This document shows positions 34,743-43,293 of a stretch of DNA of 64,000 nucleotides, piece by piece. Made by a program: the position numbers and the translations under genes. The stretch covers positions 62,001-126,000 of the forward strand of contig NZ_JADMLH010000007.1 in NCBI RefSeq assembly GCF_016464385.1. Reading direction: 5' to 3'. The DNA is from Nucisporomicrobium flavum (GTDB taxonomy: Bacteria > Actinomycetota > Actinomycetes > Mycobacteriales > Micromonosporaceae). The notes beneath the pieces are model-generated. The model saw nothing but the letters and a program-made list of their open reading frames with translations. It made no database searches and was not told where the DNA came from. Each line of letters begins with the position of its first letter. Position 1 is the stretch's first letter.

Positions 34743-35393
34743 ATGTTCCGGCTCATCCAGCTCCAAGCGCAGCACGGCGTACCCCGCATCGGCGTGGATC
34801 CCGACGGCTACGGCAGCGAACGGGCCGCGCTTGCCCGTTACCGAGAGACACCGGCCATGTTCTTCGGTGTCGGCCGCTTCGACGAGTCCGGCCGGCTCGC
34901 GGAGATCATCATGGACACCGTGTGCGGGCCGGCGGCCAGCTGCCCGCGGCCGGCCGTGGTCGTGCACGCCGAGACGTTCCAGCGGCTCTGCGACACCTGC
35001 TCGTTCGGGCTGGAGGTGCTGACCCTGCCGGCGCTCGCGGTGCGGCTGGGGGTGGCGGTACGGCTCGCGCCGGTGCTCGCCCCCTCGGGCCGCCACGCCG
35101 CCCCCGAGTCGAGCCTGTCGACCGGTAACCGCATCGCCCGGGAGTTCGCCACGCACATCGACGACCCGGTGTGGCGCATGGAGCTGTGCGCGGAGCTGGC
35201 CCGCAACCCCGGGGCGGTCAACGGGCTGCTGATCGGCGTCGGCGCGCTGAGCCACCGCGACGTGCTCGACCACTACCCGGCGCTGTGCGCGCTCGGCACC
35301 CAGCTCCCGGCGGGCATCCACGCCGACCTGGTCCGCGCGACGTCCCGTCCGCTCTCCCCCGCCGGCGTCGCCGCCCTCCGGCTGAGCCTCTGA
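34743..35393 (+). CDS. Hypothetical protein
   Basis: 216 residues from ATG 34743 (GGGAG nine bases upstream), beginning MFRLIQLQAQHGVPRIG. Cys-containing segments MDTVCGPAASCPRP and LCDTCSFG stand out, and the C-terminal half is helical. I do not recognise a family. Position between a small membrane protein and a kinase gives no functional hint. Confidence 0.65.
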   Translation: MFRLIQLQAQHGVPRIGVDPDGYGSERAALARYRETPAMFFGVGRFDESGRLAEIIMDTVCGPAASCPRPAVVVHAETFQRLCDTCSFGLEVLTLPALAVRLGVAVRLAPVLAPSGRHAAPESSLSTGNRIAREFATHIDDPVWRMELCAELARNPGAVNGLLIGVGALSHRDVLDHYPALCALGTQLPAGIHADLVRATSRPLSPAGVAALRLSL

Positions 35394-35433
35394 GGCGTTT
35401 CGCCGCCACCCCGCGATCGGGTACACCGGAGCA

Positions 35434-36138
35434 GTGACGAACAGATCGTTTTCCGCGGCCGGACCCCCGCTCACCTTCGAGACGCTGGTCGAGCGGGCCC
35501 GGGGGCTCGTGACCGGCGGGCGCCGGGCGGTGCTCGGCATCGTCGGCGCGCCCGCCGCCGGCAAGACCACGCTCGCCGAGGAGCTGGTCGCCGCCATCGC
35601 CGCGGACGCACCGGCGGACTGGGTGGTGCACGTGCCGATGGATGGCTTCCACCTGGCCGACGCCGAGCTCGAACGGCTCGGCAACCGCGACCGCAAGGGC
35701 GCGCCGGACACCTTCGACGCCCTCGGGTACGCGGCCCTGCTGCGCCGCCTGCACGAGGACACCGACGAGATCGTGTACGCGCCCGGCTTCGAACGCGTCA
35801 TCGAGCAGCCCATCGCCGGCGCCATCCCGGTGCCGCGCGCCGCCCGGCTCATCGTCTCCGAGGGCAACTACCTGCTCGTCGACGACGACCGCTGGTCACG
35901 GGTACGGCCACTGCTCGACGAGGTCTGGTACGCCGACCTCGACCGCGAGACCCGCCTCAACCGGCTGATCGACCGGCACCGCCGCTTCGGCAAGGACGAG
36001 ACGGCGGCGGTCGAATGGGCCACCGGCACGGACGAACGCAACGCCGCGGTGATCGCCGCGACCCGCGACCGCGCCGACCTGATCGTGCCCGCCGAGCTGA
36101 TCCACGCCATCGGGACGCCGCCACCACCGGTCGGCTGA
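35434..36138 (+). CDS. P-loop nucleoside/sugar kinase family protein
   Basis: 234 residues. Walker A is GAPAAGKTTLAEELV; VHVPMDGFHL is the acceptor-site Asp motif; GNYLLVDDDRW and DRHRRFGKDETAAVEWA follow. This pattern is that of the uridine-kinase/pantothenate-kinase-like group, which phosphorylates small hydroxyl compounds such as sugars or nucleosides. The exact substrate is unknown. The GTG start has GGAG close upstream. Followed 23 bases later by the metallophosphoesterase gene. Confidence 0.88.
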   Translation: MTNRSFSAAGPPLTFETLVERARGLVTGGRRAVLGIVGAPAAGKTTLAEELVAAIAADAPADWVVHVPMDGFHLADAELERLGNRDRKGAPDTFDALGYAALLRRLHEDTDEIVYAPGFERVIEQPIAGAIPVPRAARLIVSEGNYLLVDDDRWSRVRPLLDEVWYADLDRETRLNRLIDRHRRFGKDETAAVEWATGTDERNAAVIAATRDRADLIVPAELIHAIGTPPPPVG

Positions 36139-36161
36139 GCGGGCGTGGCAGACTTTGCGGC

Positions 36162-37343
36162 GTGTCAGTCGGTGAGTCCGTCGAGACCGAGCCGCGGCGG
36201 CGGCCCGGCCGGGCCGTACGCTTCGGCCTGATCGTCACCGCCGTCCTGCTGCTGCTCTTCGGCGTACCGTGGTGGACCCTCGCCTGGGCCGGCAACCGCT
36301 GGCCCGGCGCGCTCTTCGCGGCCCTGACGGCCGTCTTCGTGGTGGCCGCCGCCGCCTTCCCGCTGCTGATGTTCAGCGGCCACGGCGCCCGCCACCGCGA
36401 CGGCCCGGCCCGGATCGCCGACACCCTGCTCGGCGTGGTCTGGGTGCTCTTCGTCTGGTCGATCCTCGGCAACGTCCTGCGCGCGGTGCTGGCCGTTGCG
36501 GGCGTCGCCGACCCCGGCCGGTCCCGCATCGTCACCGCGGTGGTCGCGCTCATCGCGCTGGTCCTGCTCCTCTGGGGGTACGCGGAAGCCATGCGCGTCC
36601 CGCGCGTGCGCCGCATCGACGTGGTGCTCCCCCGCCTCGGCGCCGGCCTCGACGAGCTGCGCCTCGTGCTGCTGACCGACACCCACTACGGCCCGATCGA
36701 CCGCGCCCGCTGGTCCCGCCGCGTCACCGAGGTCGTCAACTCGCTGAACCCCGACATCGTCGCGCACACCGGCGACATCGCGGACGGCGAAGTAGCCCAG
36801 CGCCGCGAACAGGCGGCCCCGCTCGGCGACATCCGCGCCCGCCTCGCCCGCGTCTACGTGACCGGCAACCACGAATACTTCAGCGGCGCGCAACGCTGGG
36901 TGGAGCACATGGCCTCGCTGGGCTGGGAGGCCCTGCACAACCGCCACGTCGTCGTGACCCGCGACGGCAGCAGCCTCGTCGTGGCCGGCGTCGACGACCG
37001 CACGGCGGCCGGCTCGGGCGTACCGGGACATCACATGGACCACGAGGCGGCCCTGCGCGGCACCGACCCGGACCTCCCGGTCCTGCTCCTCGCCCACCAG
37101 CCGCACCAGATCGACGGCGCGGTGGCACACGGCGTCGACCTGCAGATCTCGGGTCACACCCACGGCGGCCAGATCTGGCCCTTCCACTACCTGGTCCGCC
37201 TCGACCAGCCGGTCCTCCAGGGCCTCAGCCACCACGGCGACCGTACGCAGCTCTACACGTCCCGGGGCACGGGCTTCTGGGGACCGCCGTTCCGGGTGTT
37301 CGCCCCGAGCGAGATCACCCTCCTGACCCTGCACTCCCACTGA
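36162..37343 (+). CDS. Membrane-anchored metallophosphoesterase
   Basis: 393 residues: four hydrophobic helices in the first 140 residues, then a calcineurin-like phosphoesterase with TDTHYGP, HTGDIADG, VTGNHEYFSG, LLAHQP and SGHTHGGQ in order. It resembles YkuE/YaeI-type membrane phosphoesterases acting on envelope lipids. GTG start; no strong ribosome site. Possibly co-transcribed with the kinase gene. Confidence 0.92.
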   Translation: MSVGESVETEPRRRPGRAVRFGLIVTAVLLLLFGVPWWTLAWAGNRWPGALFAALTAVFVVAAAAFPLLMFSGHGARHRDGPARIADTLLGVVWVLFVWSILGNVLRAVLAVAGVADPGRSRIVTAVVALIALVLLLWGYAEAMRVPRVRRIDVVLPRLGAGLDELRLVLLTDTHYGPIDRARWSRRVTEVVNSLNPDIVAHTGDIADGEVAQRREQAAPLGDIRARLARVYVTGNHEYFSGAQRWVEHMASLGWEALHNRHVVVTRDGSSLVVAGVDDRTAAGSGVPGHHMDHEAALRGTDPDLPVLLLAHQPHQIDGAVAHGVDLQISGHTHGGQIWPFHYLVRLDQPVLQGLSHHGDRTQLYTSRGTGFWGPPFRVFAPSEITLLTLHSH

Positions 37344-37494
37344 CGGGCCGCTCGCCATCTCGAGCCGGACTGTTCGCCGGCCCGGGGGACGCGCCCGGAC
37401 CGGCACCGTCCACCGGCGTCCGCGGCGCGGCGCGTTCGCGCTGCGTCTGGATCTCCACGGCCAGGTCGTAGGTGTGCGGCCGGTCCTGTTCCAT
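37315..37494 (-). CDS. Possible small protein (59 aa)
   Basis: Minus-strand frame MEQDRPHTYDLAVEIQTQRE followed by a Pro/Gly/Ala-rich tail. The first 25 residues look like real coding sequence, but no ribosome site is seen and the 3' end overlaps the convergent phosphoesterase gene by 29 bases. Tentative. Confidence 0.3.
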   Translation of the reverse strand: MEQDRPHTYDLAVEIQTQRERAAPRTPVDGAGPGASPGPANSPARDGERPVSGSAGSGG

Positions 37495-37539
37495 GCGGCA
37501 ACGCTACGCGCCGCACCCGGCAAGCCGGGCTCGGTGCTG

Positions 37540-38640
37540 TCATCGCGCCAGGTCGGGGAATGCGGTGCGCAGGTCGGCGAAGAGCTGGCGGTATCCGTCC
37601 TCGCCGTGCGCGCCCGCCGCGGCCCACAGCGCGTTCAGTGCGGCGGCCAGGGGTGGGCGGTCCGTGAGGGCCAGCAGCGCCGGCAGGGCGACGTACCGTT
37701 GGGCGGCCTCGAGGGTGCGGCCGTTCGCCATGGCCTCCGGGAGCAGGACCGTCCGCTGGGGAACCGCGGGGTCCTCGAGCAGGAGCCCCAATCCCTCGGT
37801 CGGAGGCTTCTTTCCGCGGTCGGCCGCGGCGAGCGCCGCCGCGACCTGCGGCAGCCGGTCGAGTCCGGCGACGGTGACCGCCCGGCCGGCCGCCCAGCGC
37901 GCCACGGCCGCGCAGGTGTCGTCGTCGGTCTCGGCGAGCGCGAAGGCGAGGTCCGCGTCGACGTGGTCGAGCGGGTTCGCCCGGCGGTCGGCGTCACGCA
38001 GTCGCTTGCCCGGCACCCGGTCACCCCACCGCAGCCGGTCCTCGGCGCGCTGCGCCTCCTCCTTCGCGCGCGCCCTCTTCTCCGCCTTGCGCCGCTTCGC
38101 CTCCGCCCGCTCGGCGTCGCCGACCGCGGGCTTCGGGTTGGCTTTGTGCCAGTACGCCGCGACCTCCGAGGTCTGCCGCACGATGCGGTCCGGCTCCGCC
38201 TCCCCCGGCCAGAACTGCAACAGGTACGCGTCGACGATCTCGTCCTCGCCCGCGGTGTCCTGCCGCTGTCCTTCCTGCATGCCTCGCGCGCAGTAGCGCA
38301 CCCGGTAGTCCCCGGGCGGCAGCTTCGCCGGGTACGCCTCGCTCAGCAGCCCGCGCACCCACAGTTTCTTGGCTCGGTGCCGGAACGAGACCTCGACAGC
38401 CTCCTCCCAGTCGTCGCCGAGCGGCGGCCGTCCGGGGTGCAGCTCGACCCGGAATTGCACGTACCCGGTGTGCAGGCCGGTCATCAGCGCGAGGAAGCCG
38501 CGGACTGCGGCGCCGCAGAGGCCGTTGACCTGCCCGTGCCAGAACGTGTCCGGGTCGACGCCGGGGTCGGCGCCCGTGCCGGCCTCGGCGGACCCGTACG
38601 ACACGTGGATCGCCCGGTCCAGCAGGACGGTCGCCGGCAT
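37540..38640 (-). CDS. Hypothetical protein with charged central coiled coil
   Basis: About 366 residues. The N-terminal half is a mixed alpha/beta domain (ATVLLDRAIHVSYGSAEAG, FRVELHPGRPP, LPPGDYRVRYCARGM). The centre is a Lys/Arg/Ala/Glu-rich helix (ERAEAKRRKAEKRARAKEEA), and the C-terminal 150 residues are helical. ATG 38640 follows a G-rich site; ATG 38652 is possible. No family recognised; not exported. Confidence 0.7.
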   Translation of the reverse strand: MPATVLLDRAIHVSYGSAEAGTGADPGVDPDTFWHGQVNGLCGAAVRGFLALMTGLHTGYVQFRVELHPGRPPLGDDWEEAVEVSFRHRAKKLWVRGLLSEAYPAKLPPGDYRVRYCARGMQEGQRQDTAGEDEIVDAYLLQFWPGEAEPDRIVRQTSEVAAYWHKANPKPAVGDAERAEAKRRKAEKRARAKEEAQRAEDRLRWGDRVPGKRLRDADRRANPLDHVDADLAFALAETDDDTCAAVARWAAGRAVTVAGLDRLPQVAAALAAADRGKKPPTEGLGLLLEDPAVPQRTVLLPEAMANGRTLEAAQRYVALPALLALTDRPPLAAALNALWAAAGAHGEDGYRQLFADLRTAFPDLAR

Positions 38641-38688
38641 CCCCACCCCCATCTCTCGGCGTGAGCGCCCAGTATGCCGCTCAGTGGA

Positions 38689-39591
38689 TCATCGCAGGGG
38701 GCGCGGCTCAGCGCGGGCAGCGCCGGAGAGGGCGTCGAAGGCCTCGGTCGCCTCGTTGTCGAGCCGGATGGCGGCGACCGCGACGTTGTCCGCGAGGTGG
38801 CCGAGGTCGCGGGTGCCGGGGATCAGCAGCGTGGCCGGGCTGTGCCCGAGCAGCCAGGCGAGGCCGGCCTCGGCCGGGGTGATGCCGAGCCGGGCCGCGT
38901 GCCCGGCCACGACCGGGTGGTCGGTGACCTTGGGGAAGCCGTCGAAGGCCGACCCGAGCGGGAAGTACGGCACCCACGCGACGCCGTGTGCCTCGCAGGC
39001 GGCGAGCACGTCCTCGTGGCCTCGGGTGAGGACGTTGTAGAGGTTCTGTACGCAGACGATGCCGGCCGGGAGCGCTTGGCGCAGCTGGGCGAGGCTGACG
39101 TGGCTGAGGCCGATGCCGTCGATCTTGCCTTCGTCGCGCAGGGCGGTGAGCTCGGCGAGCTGGCTGTCGAGGTCGACCGCCTGGTCGCCGGTGGCGGTGA
39201 TGCCCGGTGGCACGTCGGCGCGGCGGAGGTTGACCACGGCGAGCCGCTCGGCGCCGAGGGCGCGCAGGTTGTCCTCGACGGACGCGCGCAGCTCCGCGGG
39301 CTTCTGCGCGGCGGTCAGGCGGCGGGTCGGGTGGGTCACCGCGCCGACCTTCGTGACGATGCGCAGCTGCTCCGCGTACGGATGCAGGGCGGTTCTGATC
39401 AGGTCGTTGACCTTGCCGTCGCCGTAGAACTGGGCCGTGTCGATGTGGTCGACGCCGAGCTCGGCCGCGCGGCGCAGCACCGTGACGGCGTCGGCCGGGT
39501 CGCCGTGCTCGAGTTGCATGGCGCCGAAGCCGACCCGCAGGACGTCGTGGCCGCCGAGCTTGCCGTACGCGGACGCGGGGGTGGTGTCCAT
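38689..39591 (-). CDS. Aldo-keto reductase
   Basis: 300 residues. VGFGAMQLEHG, DHIDTAQFYGDGKVNDLI (Asp and Tyr), IVTKVG (Lys) and a C-terminal WLLGHSPATLLIPGTRDLGHL cofactor region define an AKR using NADPH to reduce carbonyls. The usual His position reads VVNLRR, as in some bacterial subgroups. GGAGGT precedes the ATG. It is divergent from a TetR gene, with two 20-base palindromes between them, so TetR control is very likely. Confidence 0.92.
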   Translation of the reverse strand: MDTTPASAYGKLGGHDVLRVGFGAMQLEHGDPADAVTVLRRAAELGVDHIDTAQFYGDGKVNDLIRTALHPYAEQLRIVTKVGAVTHPTRRLTAAQKPAELRASVEDNLRALGAERLAVVNLRRADVPPGITATGDQAVDLDSQLAELTALRDEGKIDGIGLSHVSLAQLRQALPAGIVCVQNLYNVLTRGHEDVLAACEAHGVAWVPYFPLGSAFDGFPKVTDHPVVAGHAARLGITPAEAGLAWLLGHSPATLLIPGTRDLGHLADNVAVAAIRLDNEATEAFDALSGAARAEPRPLR

Positions 39592-39620
39592 GGTGGCGGA
39601 CCTCCGGATACGATGAGAGC

Positions 39621-39640
39621 AAGCGGAACCGATTCCGCTT
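39621..39640. promoter_or_regulatory. TetR operator 1 (near-perfect 20-base palindrome)
   Basis: AAGCGGAACCGATTCCGCTT, one mismatched pair. Closest to the aldo-keto reductase gene; same sequence class as operator 2, centred 39 bases away. Confidence 0.8.
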
Positions 39641-39659
39641 AACGGACCGACCCTAGCAG

Positions 39660-39679
39660 AAGCGGAATCGATTCCGCTT
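39660..39679. promoter_or_regulatory. TetR operator 2 (perfect 20-base palindrome)
   Basis: AAGCGGAATCGATTCCGCTT, perfect over 20 bases, ending just before the TetR gene's GAGGAGG ribosome site, fitting autorepression. Confidence 0.85.
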
Positions 39680-39693
39680 GTGAGGAGGCTTCG

Positions 39694-40254
39694 ATTTCCG
39701 AGCGGGAGAGGCAGCCCGGCGCGCGCAGGGACGCCCGGCGCAACCGGGAGCGGATCATCGAGGCCGCCACGCGCGCGTTCAGCGGGCCGGGACCGGTGAA
39801 GATCGAGACCATCGCGCAGGAGGCGGGGGTCGGCGTCGGCACGCTCTACCGCAACTTCCCGTCCCGCGAGGCCCTGGTCGAGGAGGTCTACCGCAGCGAG
39901 CTGAACCGCCTCGGCGCCATGGCCCCCGGCCTGCTCGCCGAGCACCCGCCGGCCGACGCGATGCGCGAGTGGATGCGCCGCTATCAGGACTTCGTGGCCA
40001 CCAAGCACGGGATGGCCGAGGCGCTGCGCGCGGTGATCGCCACCGGCGCGATCACCTCCGGCCAGACCCGCGCCCACCTCGAGGGCGCCATCGCCGCGAT
40101 CCTCGACGCCGGCCGGGCCGACGGGAGCCTGCGCGACGACGTGGCACCGGCCGACATCTCCGCCGGCATGGCCGGCACCATGCTGGTCGCCGCCGACACC
40201 GAGCAGGCGACGCGGATGCTGGACCTGCTGGTGGACGCCCTGCTGACCCGCTGA
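39694..40254 (+). CDS. TetR-family regulator with probable ATT start
   Basis: About 186 residues. The frame reads (I/M)SERERQPGARRDARRN, then RERIIEAATRAFSGPGPVKI, ETIAQEAGVGVGTLYRNFPS: a complete TetR HTH. The first canonical start in frame (GTG 39796) falls inside the HTH and would remove its first helix. No ATG, GTG, TTG or CTG lies between the in-frame stop at 39640 and 39796. GAGGAGG at 39682-39688 sits five bases before ATT 39694, so ATT is the likely start. It probably represses itself and the divergent reductase. Confidence 0.8.
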   Translation: MSERERQPGARRDARRNRERIIEAATRAFSGPGPVKIETIAQEAGVGVGTLYRNFPSREALVEEVYRSELNRLGAMAPGLLAEHPPADAMREWMRRYQDFVATKHGMAEALRAVIATGAITSGQTRAHLEGAIAAILDAGRADGSLRDDVAPADISAGMAGTMLVAADTEQATRMLDLLVDALLTR

Positions 40255-40269
40255 GCCCGGACCGGCCGG

Positions 40270-40833
40270 TCAGGCCCCGGCCGTGACCGCGCGCAGCTCG
40301 GCGGCCACCTCCGCGACCAGCTCGGCGAGCGACGAGCCACCACCGGACCCGAGCCAGCGGGCGAACGCCACCCGGAAGACCGTGGCACCGGACTCGGTGG
40401 CCAGGGTGGCCGTGACCTCGTCGACGCCCCTGGCGCGCAGGGCGACGGCGACCGCCGCCGCCAGCGAGCCCATCTTGCGCAGCTCGCGCTCCTTGAGCTC
40501 GGGGCTGCTGTCGATGATGGACTGCCGCAGCCGGACCGTCTCCAGCCGGTCGGTGAAGATCTCCTCCGCCACCCGCCGGTAGGCGGCGACGACCGTGTCG
40601 AACGGGGCGGCCTCACTCGCGGCGACCGCCGCCACGAGGGTCTGCTCGAGGAGTTCGCTGCCACTGAAGAGCGCCTCGCGCTTGTCGCCGAAGAGCCGGT
40701 AGAACGTGCGCTTGTCGAGGCCGGCCCGGGCGGCGATGTCGGTGACCGTGGTCTGGTCGAAGCCGCGCTCCGCGAACAGCTCGAGGGCGGCCGCCGCCAG
40801 GCGGCCGCGCGCGTCGGGTTGCCAGCGGGCCAT
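40270..40833 (-). CDS. TetR-family regulator
   Basis: 187 residues: [30 protein letters not shown] then [18 protein letters not shown], a canonical TetR HTH. The C-terminal domain is of the TetR_C type seen in regulators of stress or reductase genes. ATG 40833 is used; GTG 40857 is possible. It is divergent from the epimerase gene with three operators of the form ATGTCRC-3-GYGACAT between them. Confidence 0.92.
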   Translation of the reverse strand: MARWQPDARGRLAAAALELFAERGFDQTTVTDIAARAGLDKRTFYRLFGDKREALFSGSELLEQTLVAAVAASEAAPFDTVVAAYRRVAEEIFTDRLETVRLRQSIIDSSPELKERELRKMGSLAAAVAVALRARGVDEVTATLATESGATVFRVAFARWLGSGGGSSLAELVAEVAAELRAVTAGA

Positions 40834-40850
40834 GCCGCCCAGGGTATCCG

Positions 40851-40867
40851 ATGTCACACCGCGACAT
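40851..40867. promoter_or_regulatory. TetR operator A
   Basis: ATGTCACACCGCGACAT. Overlaps the region just upstream of the TetR start. Confidence 0.75.
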
Positions 40868-40878
40868 CGGCGCCGGGC

Positions 40879-40895
40879 ATGTCACTTTGCGACAT
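40879..40895. promoter_or_regulatory. TetR operator B
   Basis: ATGTCACTTTGCGACAT, 28 bases after operator A. Confidence 0.8.
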
Positions 40896-40909
40896 CTCAG
40901 CGTACGGTC

Positions 40910-40926
40910 ATGTCGCATAGTGACAT
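40910..40926. promoter_or_regulatory. TetR operator C
   Basis: ATGTCGCATAGTGACAT, 31 bases after operator B and 24 bases before the epimerase ATG. Confidence 0.8.
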
Positions 40927-40949
40927 CACTGCTCGGGAAGGAATCCACG

Positions 40950-41867
40950 ATGCGCGTATTCGTCACCGGCGCCTCCGGCCACGTGGGGTCGGCCGTCCTG
41001 CCGGAGCTCCGCGCCGCCGGCCATCACGTCGTCGGCCTGGCCCGCTCCGACGCCTCCGCCGCCGCCGTCGAGAAGCTCGGCGCCGAGGTGCGCCGCGGCG
41101 ACCTGGCCGAGCTCGACCTGCTGCGGCGGGAGGCGGCCGCCGCCGACGGCGTGATCCACCTGGCGTTCCGCCACGACCTGATGACCTCCGGCGACCTGGC
41201 CGGCGCCGCCGAGGCGGATCTGGCCGCCCTCCGGGCTCTCGCCGGCGGCCTGGACGGCTCGGGCAAGCCCCTGATCGGTACGAGCGGCACGGCCATGCTC
41301 GTGACCGGCGGCGTCACCGGCCGGTCCGGCACCGAGGAGGACGTCTTCCCCGACGGCGGCTACCGCATCGACGCGGAGAACTTCGTGGCCGGCCTCGCCG
41401 CACGCGGCGTGCGCTCGTCGGTCGTCCGGCTCGCGCCCACCGTGCACAGCTCGCTCGACCACCAGGGCTTCATCCCGATCATCATCGCCGCCGCCCGCAG
41501 GAACGGGTACGCGGCGTACGTCGGCGACGGCGCCAACCGATGGCCGGCTGTGCACACCCTCGACGCGGCCGTCCTCTACCGGCTCGCGCTGGAGAAGGCT
41601 CCCGCCGGTTCACGCCTGCACGGTGCCGCCGAGGAGGGGATCCCGTTCCGGGACATCGCCGCCGCCGTGGGCCGCGCCTTCGACCTGCCTGTCCGCAGCA
41701 TCAGCCCCGCCGAGGCGGACGACCACTTCGGCTTCCTCGGGAGGTTCGCGCAGCTGGACAACCCGGTCTCGGCCGCGATCACCCGCGAACTCGTGGGCTG
41801 GGACCCGGTGCGGCCCGGCCTTCTCGCCGACCTCACAGAGGGCCGCTACGGCGCGGTCACGCGGTAG
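40950..41867 (+). CDS. NAD-dependent epimerase/SDR family oxidoreductase
   Basis: 305 residues, extended SDR: VFVTGASGHVGSAVLPEL binds NAD(P), GVIHLAFRHD and TSGTAML follow, and YRIDAENF takes the YxxxK position without a clear Lys, as in atypical SDRs. Likely a reductase acting on a small carbonyl or detoxifying quinone-like compounds. GGAAGGA precedes ATG 40950. Controlled by the divergent TetR through three operators. Its 3' end overlaps the sugar dehydrogenase gene by 22 bases. Confidence 0.9.
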   Translation: MRVFVTGASGHVGSAVLPELRAAGHHVVGLARSDASAAAVEKLGAEVRRGDLAELDLLRREAAAADGVIHLAFRHDLMTSGDLAGAAEADLAALRALAGGLDGSGKPLIGTSGTAMLVTGGVTGRSGTEEDVFPDGGYRIDAENFVAGLAARGVRSSVVRLAPTVHSSLDHQGFIPIIIAAARRNGYAAYVGDGANRWPAVHTLDAAVLYRLALEKAPAGSRLHGAAEEGIPFRDIAAAVGRAFDLPVRSISPAEADDHFGFLGRFAQLDNPVSAAITRELVGWDPVRPGLLADLTEGRYGAVTR

Positions 41868-43192
41868 ACGGCACCGGCGAGGTCGTCGCTGACGTACAGG
41901 GCTCCGTCCGGGCCCTGCACGGCCATGACGGGCCGGCCCCAGCGCGAGCCGTCCTCGGCCTGGAAGCCGGTCAGCAGGGTCTGCTGCGGGCCGAGCGTGC
42001 CGTCACGCCAGGCGAAGAACGACACCTCCGGCGCCCGGGGCGGCTTGCGGTTCCACGAGCCGTGCACGCCGGCCAGGGCGCCGGGGCCGTACGCGCCGGG
42101 CAGCCCCGGAGCCGTCGCGAAGCTGAGACCCAGCGGCGCGGAGTGCGCACCCATCCCCTGCTCGACCGGGGGCAGCGCCGCGCAGTCCAGCTTCGAACCG
42201 TCGGCGTTCGTCTCGATGTCGCGGACGAACGGCCGGCGCGTGTAGCTCAGCGGGGAGTCCTTCTCACCGGGCTGCAGGTCGGGATCCGGGTTGCAGTACG
42301 GCCACCCGAGGTCGCGTCCCTGCGTGAGCCGGGCCAGCGGCTCGAGCGGATGGTCGTTGACGTACCAGGTGAGGACCTTGCCGTGGTCGTCGCCGTCGTA
42401 CGGGTAGGCGATGTTGTCCCGGTTGTTGACCGCCGTCCAGACGCCGCCGTCGGGGTCGACAGCCAGCCCGGTGCCGTTGCGGACGCCCCGCGCGAACACC
42501 GCGGCCGGCCCGCCGCCCGGCGGCACCCGCAGGATCGACGCGCGTTCCGGGCTGGCGTCGCGGTCCTCGGCCGAGATGTTGCCGGTGGAACCGATCGAGA
42601 CGTAGAGCGCGCCGTCACGCCCGACCGCGACGCTCTTCAGCGCGTGGGCGTACGCGCCTCCCAGCTCGGGGCTCTTGGCGTCGGGCAGCCCGCCCACGAC
42701 GACACGCTTGCCGGACACCGCGCCGGCGGCGTACGCGAACCCGTCCACCTGGTCGCTCTCGGCCAGGTACAGCGTGCTGCCGGTGAACGCGAGCCCGTGC
42801 GGCTGGTTGAGGCCGCTGACCAGGGTGCTCGCGGCCGGCGCGGCGTCTGCGGCGCCCGGGGCCAGCGACACGACGTCACCGAACTTCGGCCGCGACACGA
42901 GCAGCCGCCGGTCCGGGGTCCACGCCAGCAGCCGCGCACCCGGCACCCGCGCCCACACCTCGACCGTCCAGCCGGGCGGGGCCTGCAGCCGGCGCGGCTC
43001 GTCGAACGGCGCGGCGTCGGTGCCGGCGAGCGGGCGTACGGTCGTGGCGGCCAGCGCGGGCACCTCGGCCTGGCCGGAGGCGGACACGGTGGCCCGCGGC
43101 GCCGAGCCGGAGGCGGCGTCCCCGTCCGCCGAGCAGGCCGCCAGGGCCAGCGCCATGCCACCGGCCACGAGCCCGCGCGCGAGGGTCTTCAC
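41846..43192 (-). CDS. PQQ-dependent sugar dehydrogenase-like lipoprotein
   Basis: 448 residues. A lipobox LALAACSAD follows a hydrophobic N-terminus, so it is anchored outside the membrane. The body is a six-bladed propeller of the soluble glucose dehydrogenase/L-sorbosone dehydrogenase type: GLNQPHGLAFTG, LKSVAVGRDGALYVSIGSTGN, RNGTGLAVDPDGGVW, GVHGSWNR and GPDGALYVSDDLAGAVYRV. Oxidises sugars with PQQ; whether this member keeps activity is unknown. GTG start with AGAGATG upstream. Confidence 0.9.
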   Translation of the reverse strand: MKTLARGLVAGGMALALAACSADGDAASGSAPRATVSASGQAEVPALAATTVRPLAGTDAAPFDEPRRLQAPPGWTVEVWARVPGARLLAWTPDRRLLVSRPKFGDVVSLAPGAADAAPAASTLVSGLNQPHGLAFTGSTLYLAESDQVDGFAYAAGAVSGKRVVVGGLPDAKSPELGGAYAHALKSVAVGRDGALYVSIGSTGNISAEDRDASPERASILRVPPGGGPAAVFARGVRNGTGLAVDPDGGVWTAVNNRDNIAYPYDGDDHGKVLTWYVNDHPLEPLARLTQGRDLGWPYCNPDPDLQPGEKDSPLSYTRRPFVRDIETNADGSKLDCAALPPVEQGMGAHSAPLGLSFATAPGLPGAYGPGALAGVHGSWNRKPPRAPEVSFFAWRDGTLGPQQTLLTGFQAEDGSRWGRPVMAVQGPDGALYVSDDLAGAVYRVTAP

Positions 43193-43293
43193 CGCTGCAT
43201 CTCTACCCCTGTCGGCCGTTGCGGTGCAACCCGGCCTGAGATCGGGCTGAGGACGACTTCGCCCGTCCGTGCCCATGAAACTACGGTGCGGTC

